Source: Mesorhizobium australicum WSM2073 (GTDB lineage: Bacteria > Pseudomonadota > Alphaproteobacteria > Rhizobiales > Rhizobiaceae). Taken from it: a stretch of DNA of 64,000 bases. The notes below the pieces were generated by a model. The model saw nothing but the letters and a program-made list of their open reading frames with translations. It did not search any database and was not told where the DNA came from. Location of the stretch: the NCBI RefSeq assembly GCF_000230995.2, contig NC_019973.1, forward strand, positions 3,300,001 to 3,364,000, read 5' to 3'. Each line of letters opens with the position of its first letter. The first letter of the stretch is position 1. Positions 17,531 through 25,921 of this stretch are shown piece after piece. The translations under genes and the position numbers were made by a program.

Positions 17531-18618
17531 GCACGATCCAGCTCAAGCACCTCACCAAGACATTCGGCGACTTCACGGCGCTGAAGACCATGGACCTCGA
17601 TATCGCCGATGGCGAGTTCATGGCTCTGCTGGGGCCTTCAGGCTGCGGCAAGTCGACGACGATGAACATGATTGCCGGGATGGAAGAGCCGACCAGCGGA
17701 AAGATCCTGTTTGGCGAGCGCGACATGGCCGGCGTGCCGATGGGCCGGCGCGGCGTTGGCTTCGTGTTCCAGAACTACGCGATCTTCACCCATATGACGG
17801 TGCGCCAGAACCTTGCCTACGGGCCAAGGATGCGTGGCGCCGCCACGGTCGAGATCGATCGTCGCGTCGGCACGATTGCCGAGCTGCTGCAACTGACGCC
17901 GCTGCTCGACCGCAAGGCCGACCGGCTGTCGGTCAACATACTGCAGCGCGTGGCGATCGGCCGCTCGGCAATCATGGAGCCGGCGATCTTCCTGCTCGAC
18001 GAGCCGCTGTCCAATGTCGACGCCGCCTTCCGCGCGGTGATGCGCACCGAGCTGAAACAGCTGCAGCGCCAGTTCAAGCAGACCATGGTCTACGTCACGC
18101 ACGACCAGCTGGAAGCCATGACCATGGCCGACCGTATCGCGGTCATGGACCACGGCGTGCTGCAGCAGGTCGGCACGCCGCTCGAGGTCTACAACAATCC
18201 GGCCAATGTCTTCGTCGCCCGCTTCATCGGCGCGCCGGGCATGAACCTGCTCAAGGGCCGACCTGCGGAGAGCGACCGGGGTCTGGTCGTCGATCTCGGG
18301 GCGCTGGGCATCACGCCGCCATTACCCGACGAGCTGGCGGCGGCCATGCGTGGCGCACGCGACGAGGTGCTCTACGGCTTTCGGCCGGAACAGGTGGCCC
18401 TGGCGGAGAATGGACGCGGGCTTGCCATGCCTGTCACTTTCGTCGAGCGCATCGGCGCGCGCACCATCGTTCACCTCGGCCAGGGCGACGGCGCCGTGAA
18501 AGCGGTCTTCGACAATGATGTCGGGCTGTCGATAGGGCAAACCGCGGTCGTCGCACCCGCGGCGTCGTCAGTGCGGGTCTTCGACGCCGTTAGCGGCCTT
18601 GCGATGAGAGCGGGTTGA
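17527..18618 (+). CDS. CUT1 ABC ATPase with degenerate signature motif
   Basis: 363 residues: nucleotide-binding domain plus C-terminal TOBE regulatory domain. Walker A GPSGCGKST (36-44), Q-loop FQNYAIFTHM and Walker B IFLLDEP (154-160, catalytic Glu159) are intact. The signature, normally LSGGQ, reads LSVNI at 134-138, followed by a normal LQRVAIGRS. It cannot complete the partner's ATP site in the standard way. The next gene encodes a second ATPase with the opposite defect, so the two very likely form a heterodimer with one good and one impaired ATP site. Confidence 0.93.
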   Translation: MSTIQLKHLTKTFGDFTALKTMDLDIADGEFMALLGPSGCGKSTTMNMIAGMEEPTSGKILFGERDMAGVPMGRRGVGFVFQNYAIFTHMTVRQNLAYGPRMRGAATVEIDRRVGTIAELLQLTPLLDRKADRLSVNILQRVAIGRSAIMEPAIFLLDEPLSNVDAAFRAVMRTELKQLQRQFKQTMVYVTHDQLEAMTMADRIAVMDHGVLQQVGTPLEVYNNPANVFVARFIGAPGMNLLKGRPAESDRGLVVDLGALGITPPLPDELAAAMRGARDEVLYGFRPEQVALAENGRGLAMPVTFVERIGARTIVHLGQGDGAVKAVFDNDVGLSIGQTAVVAPAASSVRVFDAVSGLAMRAG

Positions 18619-18621
18619 GCC

Positions 18622-19704
18622 ATGGCCGACATCGTCTTCCGCAATGTCACGAAACGCTACAGCACGATGCTCGCCGTCGACGACGCCTCGTTCACTGTCA
18701 ACGACAACGAGTTCTTCTGCTTCTTCGGGCCGCCGCTGTCGGGCAAGTCGACAATCCTGCGCCTGGTGCTCGGGCTGGAGACGCCGGATGCCGGCGAAAT
18801 CCTCATCGGCGGCAAGCCCGTCAACACGGTGTCGCCAGCAGAGCGCAATGTCGCCATGGTGTTCCAGAACTTGGCGCTGTTCCCGCATATGAGCGCGCTC
18901 GACAATGTCCGTTTCCCGCTGGTCGAGCGCCGGGTCGCCGAGGTCGATATCAAACGGCGCGTCGCCGATGTCGCGGCCAAGCTGCATATCGGCCATATCC
19001 TGCACAAGCCGCCGGCACTGCTTTCGGGCGGCGAGCGGCAGCGGGTGGCGATCGCCCGCGCCCTGGTGCGCGACCCCAACGCCTATCTGATGGACGATCC
19101 GATCTCGGCGCTCGACGCGCGGCTGCGCGAGGAAACGCGCGTCGAACTGAAGCGCATCCAGCGTGAGCTCGGCAAGACGCTGATCTATGTCACGCACGAC
19201 CAGGAAGAGGCGATGTCGATCGCCGACCGCATGGCCATACTGGAAAGCGGAAGGATCCGGCAGATCGGCGCGCCGGCCGAGATCTATGATCGCCCGGCCA
19301 GCACCTACGTGGCGCGGCTGCTGGGGTCGCCTGTCATGAACATCCTCAAATCCGTTCAAGGCGAGGGCGGCATCGAGGGCGGCATCGAGGCCGCCGAAGG
19401 CGCGATCAGCATCGCCGATCGCACGGCTCCGGCCGACGCCGTCGAGATCGGGCTGAGGCCGGAGGATATCAAGGTCAGGCCCTGGAGCGACACCGAGAAG
19501 GAGAGCCCCGGCCGCCCGGCGCGGGTGTTCGAGGTCGAGCCGCTTGGCGGCTATACCGTGGTGACACTCGCCGCCGGGCAAGCGCGGCTGAAGGCTTTGC
19601 TGCGCGGCCAGCCTGACATCAGGCCCGACGCGATGGTGGCGATATCCTGCGAGCCGGCGCGCGTGCATTATTTCGGACAGGGCGGAGGCGCGTTGGCAAG
19701 ATGA
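18622..19704 (+). CDS. CUT1 ABC ATPase with altered Walker A and Walker B
   Basis: 360 residues, ATPase plus TOBE domain. The signature LSGGE (134-138) is canonical, but Walker A reads GPPLSGKST (36-44) and Walker B AYLMDDP has Asp159 where the catalytic Glu is expected. It has the same residue numbering as the upstream ATPase at all three motifs, so the two are diverged duplicates. It starts three bases after the partner's stop. Two-ATPase CUT1 importers are known (for example GlpS/GlpT for glycerol in Rhizobium). Confidence 0.92.
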   Translation: MADIVFRNVTKRYSTMLAVDDASFTVNDNEFFCFFGPPLSGKSTILRLVLGLETPDAGEILIGGKPVNTVSPAERNVAMVFQNLALFPHMSALDNVRFPLVERRVAEVDIKRRVADVAAKLHIGHILHKPPALLSGGERQRVAIARALVRDPNAYLMDDPISALDARLREETRVELKRIQRELGKTLIYVTHDQEEAMSIADRMAILESGRIRQIGAPAEIYDRPASTYVARLLGSPVMNILKSVQGEGGIEGGIEAAEGAISIADRTAPADAVEIGLRPEDIKVRPWSDTEKESPGRPARVFEVEPLGGYTVVTLAAGQARLKALLRGQPDIRPDAMVAISCEPARVHYFGQGGGALAR

Positions 19705-19739
19705 ACGCGGCCGCAAGGACAGGATTTCGGGAGGAAGGC

Positions 19740-20837
19740 ATGACAGGCAAGGGCTTCGAGCCGGATGTGAAGGTCCGCACGAAGGAATATCGGATCGGCT
19801 GCGTCGGCGCCGGCATGATCATGGCCGAATGCCATCTGGCCGCCTATAAGGACGCTGGCTTTCCGGTCGTGGCGATCGCCTCGCGTACCAAGGCGAATGC
19901 GCAAAAGGTCGCCGACCGTTGGGGTATCCCGACCGTCCACGACACCCCGGAACAGCTGATCGAGGATGCAGATGTCGAGATCATCGACCTCGCGTTTCCG
20001 CCGGACCAGCAGCCGGCGCTGATCCGCCATGCGTTGAAGCAGAACCACATCAAGGCGATCCTGGCTCAGAAGCCGCTGGCGCTGTCGGTCGAGGAAGCCG
20101 TCAAGTTGCGCGACGAGGCGGCGAAGGCCGGCAAGATACTCTCGGTCAACCAGAACATGCGCTACGACCAGTCGATGCGCGTGTTGAAGCAGCTCATCGA
20201 CAGTGGCGCGCTCGGAGACATCGTCTTCGCGCAGATCGACATGCACGCCATTCCGCACTGGCAGACCTTCCTTCAGGGTTACGACCGGCTGACGCTTGCC
20301 AATATGAGCGTGCACCACCTTGACGTGCTGCGCTTCCTGTTCGGCGATCCCGATGAGATCACGACGCTGACGCGCAAGGATCCGCGCACGACATTCGACC
20401 ATTCCGACGGCATCACCGTATCGACGCTGAAATTCCCGTCCGGCGTGCTGGCCGTGTCGCTGGAGGATGTGTGGTCCGGTCCGCGCCAGCAGGGCTACAA
20501 GGACGACCAGCACATCAACTGGCGCGTCGACGGCACCAAGGGCGTTGCCAAGGGCACGATCGGCTGGCCGACCGGTGCTGCTTCGACGCTGACCTATGCT
20601 TCGGCCGAAACGACCGGCGGCGAGTGGGTAACTCCAAGCTGGGAGACGATGTGGTTCCCGCATGCCTTCATCGGCGTCATGGAGCAGCTGCAGCACGCCG
20701 TGAAGACCGGTACGCCGCCGGCGCTCACCGTTGCCGACAACGTCAAGACCATGGCGCTGGTCGAAGCGGGCTATCGCTCGATGGCATCGGGTCGCACGGT
20801 CAAGCTTTCCGAAATCTCCACAAACGCAACTAACTGA
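19740..20837 (+). CDS. Gfo/Idh/MocA-family NAD(P)-dependent dehydrogenase
   Basis: 365 residues. The N-terminal Rossmann motif RIGCVGAGMIMAECHLAAY is followed by the family EKP-like site, here AQKPLALSVEEAV (Glu replaced by Gln), and a YDRLTLANMSVHHLDVLRFLFG segment containing the HHxD-type histidines. Such enzymes oxidise sugars, inositols or their amino derivatives. ATG 19740 has GGGAGGAAGG; an in-frame ATG at 19701 overlaps the ATPase stop and would add 13 residues, so the gene is coupled either way. It opens the catabolic part of the operon. Confidence 0.9.
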   Translation: MTGKGFEPDVKVRTKEYRIGCVGAGMIMAECHLAAYKDAGFPVVAIASRTKANAQKVADRWGIPTVHDTPEQLIEDADVEIIDLAFPPDQQPALIRHALKQNHIKAILAQKPLALSVEEAVKLRDEAAKAGKILSVNQNMRYDQSMRVLKQLIDSGALGDIVFAQIDMHAIPHWQTFLQGYDRLTLANMSVHHLDVLRFLFGDPDEITTLTRKDPRTTFDHSDGITVSTLKFPSGVLAVSLEDVWSGPRQQGYKDDQHINWRVDGTKGVAKGTIGWPTGAASTLTYASAETTGGEWVTPSWETMWFPHAFIGVMEQLQHAVKTGTPPALTVADNVKTMALVEAGYRSMASGRTVKLSEISTNATN

Positions 20838-20880
20838 AATCGCAGACAACTGAATCGCTTACAGGGAGGAATTCAAGATC

Positions 20881-21795
20881 ATGATGCAGGCAGGTATTTT
20901 CACGGGCTATTTCCCGTACGGCCTCGAAGAGACGGCAAAGAAGATCCGCGGGCTCGGTTTCAACACGGTGCAACTCGACCTGCACTTCAGGGATGTCGAC
21001 CTGTCGGCTGGGCAGATCACCAAGGACAAGGCCAGGAAGGTGCGCGACGTCTTCCGCGACCACAACCTGCCGGTCTGCTGCGTGTCGGGCTACACCAACA
21101 TCATCCATCCCGACAAGGCGGAGCGCGACAAGCGCGTCGGTTATCTCAAGGAGATCATCCGCAATGCGCGCGAGTTCGGCAGCCCTTACGTGATCTCGGA
21201 GACCGGCACCTACAACACCGAATCCGACTGGGTGCATCACCCCAAGAACAAGACCGAGGAAGGTTTTGAGGAATGCCGCAAGGTCATCGCCGATCTTGCC
21301 CAGACGGCTTACGACCATGGCGCGGTCTTCCTGCTCGAAACCTATGTCAACAACGTCGTCGGCTCGGTCGAGGAGACGGTGAAGATGTTCGCGCAGGTCG
21401 ACCATCCAGGCCTTGGCCTGCTGATGGACCCGACCAATTATTTCGAGACGCACAACATCGACCGGATGGATCAGATCCTGAACCAGGTGTTCGACACGCT
21501 GACCGACAAGATCAGAATAGCGCATGCCAAGGACGTCAAGCGTTCGGGCGATGACAAGTCGGAGAAGCACGCCGACATCGGCGATGCCGACGCGATGGAA
21601 AGCCATACGTTCCGCGGGGTTGGCGAAATCGAACTGCCGGCGCCCGGCCTTGGGTCGCTGAACTACGACCTCTACCTCCAGCGGCTGGCCGAAAAGCATC
21701 CGAACATCCCGGTGATCATCGAGCATCTGTCGGAAGACGACGTGCCGCGCGCAAAGACATTCCTCGACGGGAAATTCCGCGCGAACGGCCTGTGA
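20881..21795 (+). CDS. Sugar phosphate isomerase/epimerase-like TIM-barrel protein
   Basis: 304 residues of the AP-endonuclease-2/xylose-isomerase-like superfamily that includes IolE, IolI and MocC. Metal-site stretches are visible: VISETGTYN, FLLETYVNNVVGSVEE, LLMDPTNYFE, RIAHAKDVK and the C-terminal VIIEHLSEDD. It probably isomerises or dehydrates the product of the adjacent dehydrogenase. A strong AGGGAGGA precedes the ATG. Confidence 0.9.
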   Translation: MMQAGIFTGYFPYGLEETAKKIRGLGFNTVQLDLHFRDVDLSAGQITKDKARKVRDVFRDHNLPVCCVSGYTNIIHPDKAERDKRVGYLKEIIRNAREFGSPYVISETGTYNTESDWVHHPKNKTEEGFEECRKVIADLAQTAYDHGAVFLLETYVNNVVGSVEETVKMFAQVDHPGLGLLMDPTNYFETHNIDRMDQILNQVFDTLTDKIRIAHAKDVKRSGDDKSEKHADIGDADAMESHTFRGVGEIELPAPGLGSLNYDLYLQRLAEKHPNIPVIIEHLSEDDVPRAKTFLDGKFRANGL

Positions 21796-21801
21796 CGGCT
21801 A

Positions 21802-21830
21802 GCCGCGCCACCGGTGCATGGCGGCGCGGC
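21802..21830 (+). other. Intercistronic stem-loop before the CUT2 binding-protein gene
   Basis: GCCGCGCC (21802) pairs with GGCGCGGC (21823) over a 13-base loop, between the isomerase stop and the binding-protein ribosome-binding site. It may stabilise the downstream mRNA. Confidence 0.4.
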
Positions 21831-21850
21831 TTCAAACAAGGGAGGAAAGA

Positions 21851-22795
21851 ATGTTGAAATTCGCATTGAAATTGGCGGCCGCCGCGACAGTGCTCGCCGG
21901 CGTCGCCCTTGGCACGGCGGCGCAGGCGCAGGACGGCCAGAAGACCTTCTATCTCTTGTCGCATGGCGGTCCGTCGGATGCGTTCTGGATCGACTGGAAC
22001 GCCGGTGCGACCAAGGCCTGCGACCAGCTCAAGGTAACCTGCAAGATTTCCTTCAGCGGCGGCGACATGGCGGCGCAGAAGGAAGCCTTCAACTCGGCGC
22101 TTGCCGCAAAGCCCGACGGCATCGCCACCACGTCGGCGCAGCCGGGCCTGTGGACGGAGGAGGTGAAAGCAGCCAAGGCGGCTGGCATCCCGATCGTGTT
22201 CTTCAACACCGACGATCCGGCGACAGGGCGGCAGGCCTATGTCGGCGCGGACCTGAAAGAAGCGGGTGTCATCTGGGCCAAATATCTGGTCGACCACAAG
22301 ATGGTGAAGCAGGGCGACAAGGTTTTCCTGCCGGTCGAGGTTCCCGGCGCCAGTTACCAGCAGCTCGAGACCGAGGGCATCGCCAGCGTTTTCGATCCGT
22401 TGGGGATCAAATATGACGTGGTCGATTGCGGCACCGATCCGGCTGGCATCATCGCCAAGATGACCGACTACATGGTCGCCAACAATCCGCCGGCGATCAT
22501 CGCGCTCGGCGATTCCGTTGCCGCCAGCGTCAAGCGCGTGTTCGATGGCGCCGGCGTGCCGGCGGGCAAGATCCCCGTCGTCGGCTGGGGCAATTCGAAG
22601 GAGACGGCACAAGCCGTCAAGGAGGGCTTCGTCAATGCCGCCGCCTGGCAATATCCCTCTGCGCAAGGCTTCATGCCGGTGGCGCTGCTCGGGCTTGCCG
22701 CGTCAGGCGAGCCGATCGGCTACGACATCCACACTTTCGGTCTCTACGACGCCTCCAGCGTCGACCCGATTCTGAAGCTTTACGACAAGAAATGA
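21851..22795 (+). CDS. CUT2 sugar-binding protein
   Basis: 314 residues. A Sec signal (cleavage after AQAQ, about residue 27) precedes a periplasmic-binding-protein type-1 fold: FYLLSHGGPSDAFWIDWNAGATKACDQL, ...KPDGIATTSAQPGLW, GIPIVFFNTDDPATGRQAYVGADLKEAG, ...GWGNSKETAQAVKEGFVNAAAWQYP. It is of the ribose/fructose/inositol-binding type. A GGGAGGAAAG ribosome-binding site precedes it, and an attenuator-like hairpin after it would give more binding protein than permease. Confidence 0.92.
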   Translation: MLKFALKLAAAATVLAGVALGTAAQAQDGQKTFYLLSHGGPSDAFWIDWNAGATKACDQLKVTCKISFSGGDMAAQKEAFNSALAAKPDGIATTSAQPGLWTEEVKAAKAAGIPIVFFNTDDPATGRQAYVGADLKEAGVIWAKYLVDHKMVKQGDKVFLPVEVPGASYQQLETEGIASVFDPLGIKYDVVDCGTDPAGIIAKMTDYMVANNPPAIIALGDSVAASVKRVFDGAGVPAGKIPVVGWGNSKETAQAVKEGFVNAAAWQYPSAQGFMPVALLGLAASGEPIGYDIHTFGLYDASSVDPILKLYDKK

Positions 22796-22804
22796 GAAAA
22801 ACAG

Positions 22805-22828
22805 CGCCCGCCGGAAAAGCGGCGGGCG
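22805..22828 (+). terminator. Terminator/attenuator between binding protein and permease
   Basis: Perfect 9-bp stem CGCCCGCCG / CGGCGGGCG, loop GAAAAG, followed by TCTTTT. It sits ten bases after the binding-protein stop and 12 before the permease start, so partial read-through is expected. Confidence 0.75.
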
Positions 22829-22839
22829 TCTTTTCAAGC

Positions 22840-23859
22840 ATGGTTCAAGCAGTCATGACAATTGCCGCAGAAGACGAAGTGCCGGGGGTGAAAGGCAGAT
22901 CGCGCCTGCTGCGCTCGCCGCAATTCTCCTCCTTCGTCATCCTCCTCATTTTGGTGGCGGTATTCGCGGTCGCCGACGCCAATTTCCTGTCGCCGCTCAA
23001 CATCTCCAACATGATGGCGTTCCTGCCCGAGCTCGGCATCATCGCACTCGGCATGACGCTGCTTTTGACGGCAGGCGAATTCGATCTTTCCGTCGGCGCG
23101 GTGTTTGGGCTGGCGCCGGTGGTGGTGATGCTGCTGGTGCAAAATGGCGGGGTGGATATAGGTGTCGCGCTTCTGGCCGGGCTGCTGCTTTGTATCGCGA
23201 TCGGCGCGATCAACGGGCTGATCGTCACCAAGATCGGCATCTCCTCCTTCCTGGTGACGCTGTCGATGTTGCTCGTCGTGCGCGGGGCAGCGCTTTACAT
23301 TACGCAAGGCTTTCCGCTGAAATCCTGGGACCAGCCGGGCTTCTTCGTGACGCTGCTCGCCGGCAGCTTCAACATCGGCTCGTTCCGCTTCTACACCTCG
23401 CTGTGGTGGTTCATCGGCCTCTCGCTGTTTGCCATCTACATCCTGCGCTACGCCAAGCTCGGCAACTGGATCAGTGCCATCGGCTCCAATCGCAACGCGG
23501 CGGTGGCGCGCGGCGTGCCGGCCGATACGGTCAAGATATGGCTGTTCATCGCGACCTCGGTGCTGGCCGGCCTTGCCGGCATGATCAGCGCCTTTCGCAT
23601 CTCGGCCGCCTCACCGGTGGCTGGCACCGGCTATGAGCTGGAAGTGATCGCCATGGTGGTGGTCGGCGGCACGGCGCTGACCGGCGGACGCGGCACCATC
23701 CTCGGCACCATCGTCGGCGCGCTGATGCTGCGCGCCATCCGCAACGGCATCGTACTGATCGGCGTGCCGGGGCTCGCCTACAACATCTTTGTCGGCCTCA
23801 TCATCCTCGCCATGCTCATCCTGCACGCTTTGCTGCAGAAGAACGCCGCAAGGGGCTGA
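22840..23859 (+). CDS. CUT2 ABC transporter permease (RbsC/FrcC-like)
   Basis: 339 residues, multi-helix permease of the ribose type: LGMTLLLTAGEFDLSVGAVFGL, INGLIVTKIGISSFLVTLSM, AIGSNRNAAVARGVPADTVK, MVVVGGTALTGGRGTILGTIVGALML. The start could also be ATG 22855. It pairs with the single-domain ATPase two bases downstream. Confidence 0.92.
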   Translation: MVQAVMTIAAEDEVPGVKGRSRLLRSPQFSSFVILLILVAVFAVADANFLSPLNISNMMAFLPELGIIALGMTLLLTAGEFDLSVGAVFGLAPVVVMLLVQNGGVDIGVALLAGLLLCIAIGAINGLIVTKIGISSFLVTLSMLLVVRGAALYITQGFPLKSWDQPGFFVTLLAGSFNIGSFRFYTSLWWFIGLSLFAIYILRYAKLGNWISAIGSNRNAAVARGVPADTVKIWLFIATSVLAGLAGMISAFRISAASPVAGTGYELEVIAMVVVGGTALTGGRGTILGTIVGALMLRAIRNGIVLIGVPGLAYNIFVGLIILAMLILHALLQKNAARG

Positions 23860-23861
23860 CG

Positions 23862-24644
23862 ATGGTGCAAGAAGTACTTCGGCTGCAGAAGCTGCAAAAG
23901 TCCTTCGGCAGCGTGCGCGCGCTGAAGAACGCATCGCTGACACTGCGGGAAGGCGAGGTGGTGGCTCTGCTGGGCGACAACGGCGCCGGAAAATCGACGC
24001 TGATCAAGGCGATCTCGGGTGTCTTCCCTGTCGATCGTGGCGACATCTTTGTACGCGGCGAAAAGGTTTCGATCCGCTCGACCCGGGATGCGATGGACCT
24101 CGGCATCGAGACCATCCATCAGGATACCTCACTGGCGCCCGATCTCAGCATCGCGCGCAATCTTTTCCTCGGCCGCGAGCCGGTCAATTTCGGCTGGCTC
24201 GGCGTGTTCGCGCCGCTCGATCTCGCGAAGCTGCGCAAAGCCGCTTCCGAACTCCTCAAGCGCGTCGGCATCTCGAAGAAACTCGACGCCGATGCGCTGG
24301 TCTCGACGCTGTCGGGCGGCGAGCGGCAGTCGATCGCCATCTCGCGCGCCATGCAGTTCGCCGCCAAGGTGATCATTCTCGACGAGCCGACCAACAATCT
24401 CGGCGTCGAGGAAACCCACGGTGTGCTGCGTTTCGTCAAGGAGGTACGCGACGCCGGCCATTCGGTGCTGCTCATCACCCACAACATCCACCATGTCTTC
24501 CAGGTCGCCGACCGCATCGTCGTGATGCGGCGCGGCGAGATCGTCGCCGAACAGACGGTCGCCGACACCGACCTCCTGACCGTGGAAAGCATCATCACCG
24601 GCGCCGACATGTCGGCCTTGCTCAAGGAGGCGAGGGCAAAGTGA
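23862..24644 (+). CDS. CUT2 ABC ATPase, single domain (FrcA-like)
   Basis: 260 residues; unlike RbsA it has one ATPase domain, as in the rhizobial fructose FrcA. Walker A GDNGAGKST, Q-loop IHQDTSLAPDLSIARNLFLGRE, signature LSGGERQSIAISRAM, Walker B VIILDEPTNNLG and H-loop LITHNIHHVFQVADR are intact. It completes the importer of the 19.7-28.2 kb operon. Confidence 0.93.
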   Translation: MVQEVLRLQKLQKSFGSVRALKNASLTLREGEVVALLGDNGAGKSTLIKAISGVFPVDRGDIFVRGEKVSIRSTRDAMDLGIETIHQDTSLAPDLSIARNLFLGREPVNFGWLGVFAPLDLAKLRKAASELLKRVGISKKLDADALVSTLSGGERQSIAISRAMQFAAKVIILDEPTNNLGVEETHGVLRFVKEVRDAGHSVLLITHNIHHVFQVADRIVVMRRGEIVAEQTVADTDLLTVESIITGADMSALLKEARAK

Positions 24645-24654
24645 AGGGCGTCGC

Positions 24655-25836
24655 ATGGTAGAGCTTTACGGCAAGACGCTGTCGCGCCGGCAAGTGGCCG
24701 AGCGGTCAGGCCAGCTGTCGCAATTCGCGGGCGTGCGGCTGATGACGCTTGGCGACGGGTTGGAGCGCGGCATCCGCATGCTCGAATTCCGCACCGGCTC
24801 GGGCCTGCGCTTCACCGCGCTGGTCGACCGGGCGCTCGACATCGCCGATTGCGACTTCAAGGGCCAGGCGATCGGTTGGCATTCGCCGAGCGGCTTTCGC
24901 CATCCGGGCTTGCACGACTATGAAGGGGAAGCGGGGCTGGCCTGGGCGCGGTCCTTCTCGGGTCTGCTCGTCACCTGCGGCCTCGACCACATTCTGGGGC
25001 GGGAAGAAGTGCCGGCCGAGAGCTACAACTATCCGGGCAAGAAGACGGTGCTTCATTCGCTGCATGGTCGTGTCGGTACCATCCCGGCGCGGCTGACCGG
25101 CTATGGCGAGCGCTGGGAGGGTGACCGCTGCGTGCTGTGGGCAGAAGGCATCGTCCAGCAATCGGCTGTATTCGGCGAGGATCTGCATCTCACTCGCCGC
25201 ATCGAGGCCGATGTCGGCGGCAACGAGATCCGGCTTTCGGACCGTGTCGTCAACCACGGCTTCAACCGCACCCCTCATATGTATTTCTACCATGTCAATG
25301 TCAGCCATCCCTTGCTGGACGAAGGCTCCCGTTATCTGGCGCCGATCCGCGACGTCGTCTGGGCCAGCCATGCCGGCGAGCGCTACGAGGCGCAGAGTGT
25401 CGGCTATCGCACGGCGCCGGCACCGCAACGGCACTTCAGGGAGCAGGTCTGGCAGCACGAAATGGCCGCCGACGCCCATGGCGAGGTTCCGGTGGCCGTC
25501 GTCAACGACCGGCTCGGTCTCGGCTTCGAAGTGGCGACCCGCAAGGACCAGTTGCCGTGTGCCTACCAATGGCAGAATTTCCAGGCCGGGCAGTACGCGC
25601 TGGGGATAGAGCCATCGACCCACCATGTGCTCGGCGATCTCGCCGCCCGCGAGCGCGGCGAGATGATCTGGCTGGAGCATGGCGAAAGCCGGGCCTATGA
25701 CGCGGTGTTCCGCGTCCTCGACGGCAAGGAGGAAATCGCTGGCGCCGAAGCCAGGATCGCGGATATCGCCCGGCAGCCCGAGCAGGATTATCCTCAGCCT
25801 TCAGAAAATTTTCCAAGACTGGCCGGCAGGACATGA
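24655..25836 (+). CDS. DUF4432 aldose-1-epimerase-like protein
   Basis: 393 residues with the galactose-mutarotase-like beta-sandwich features of the DUF4432 family: LVDRALDIADCDFKGQAIGWHSPSG, LLVTCGLDHILG, LHGRVGTIPARL, HMYFYHVNVSHPLLDEGSRYLAP, LGIEPSTHHVLGDLAARERGE. It probably interconverts sugar anomers or a sugar-acid epimer before catabolism (inference). It sits ten bases after the ATPase and overlaps a small ORF at its stop. Confidence 0.87.
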   Translation: MVELYGKTLSRRQVAERSGQLSQFAGVRLMTLGDGLERGIRMLEFRTGSGLRFTALVDRALDIADCDFKGQAIGWHSPSGFRHPGLHDYEGEAGLAWARSFSGLLVTCGLDHILGREEVPAESYNYPGKKTVLHSLHGRVGTIPARLTGYGERWEGDRCVLWAEGIVQQSAVFGEDLHLTRRIEADVGGNEIRLSDRVVNHGFNRTPHMYFYHVNVSHPLLDEGSRYLAPIRDVVWASHAGERYEAQSVGYRTAPAPQRHFREQVWQHEMAADAHGEVPVAVVNDRLGLGFEVATRKDQLPCAYQWQNFQAGQYALGIEPSTHHVLGDLAARERGEMIWLEHGESRAYDAVFRVLDGKEEIAGAEARIADIARQPEQDYPQPSENFPRLAGRT

Positions 25837-25916
25837 GCGCGACATTTATTCAAAGCAAGCCCTCCGGCCGGCGGACCGGATTGCCAGCGCTGCGCGACGA
25901 TTGGAGGCCAATTTGA
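25833..25916 (+). CDS. Possible 27-residue coupling peptide (weak)
   Basis: The ATG overlaps the DUF4432 stop (ATGA) and the TGA overlaps a TTG start codon of the next gene (TTGA at 25913-25916). The peptide runs MSATFIQSKPSGRR...DDWRPI. It may be a translated link that couples the desaturase-like gene to the operon, or chance. No homology is recognised. Confidence 0.25.
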   Translation: MSATFIQSKPSGRRTGLPALRDDWRPI

Positions 25917-25921
25917 CGACG

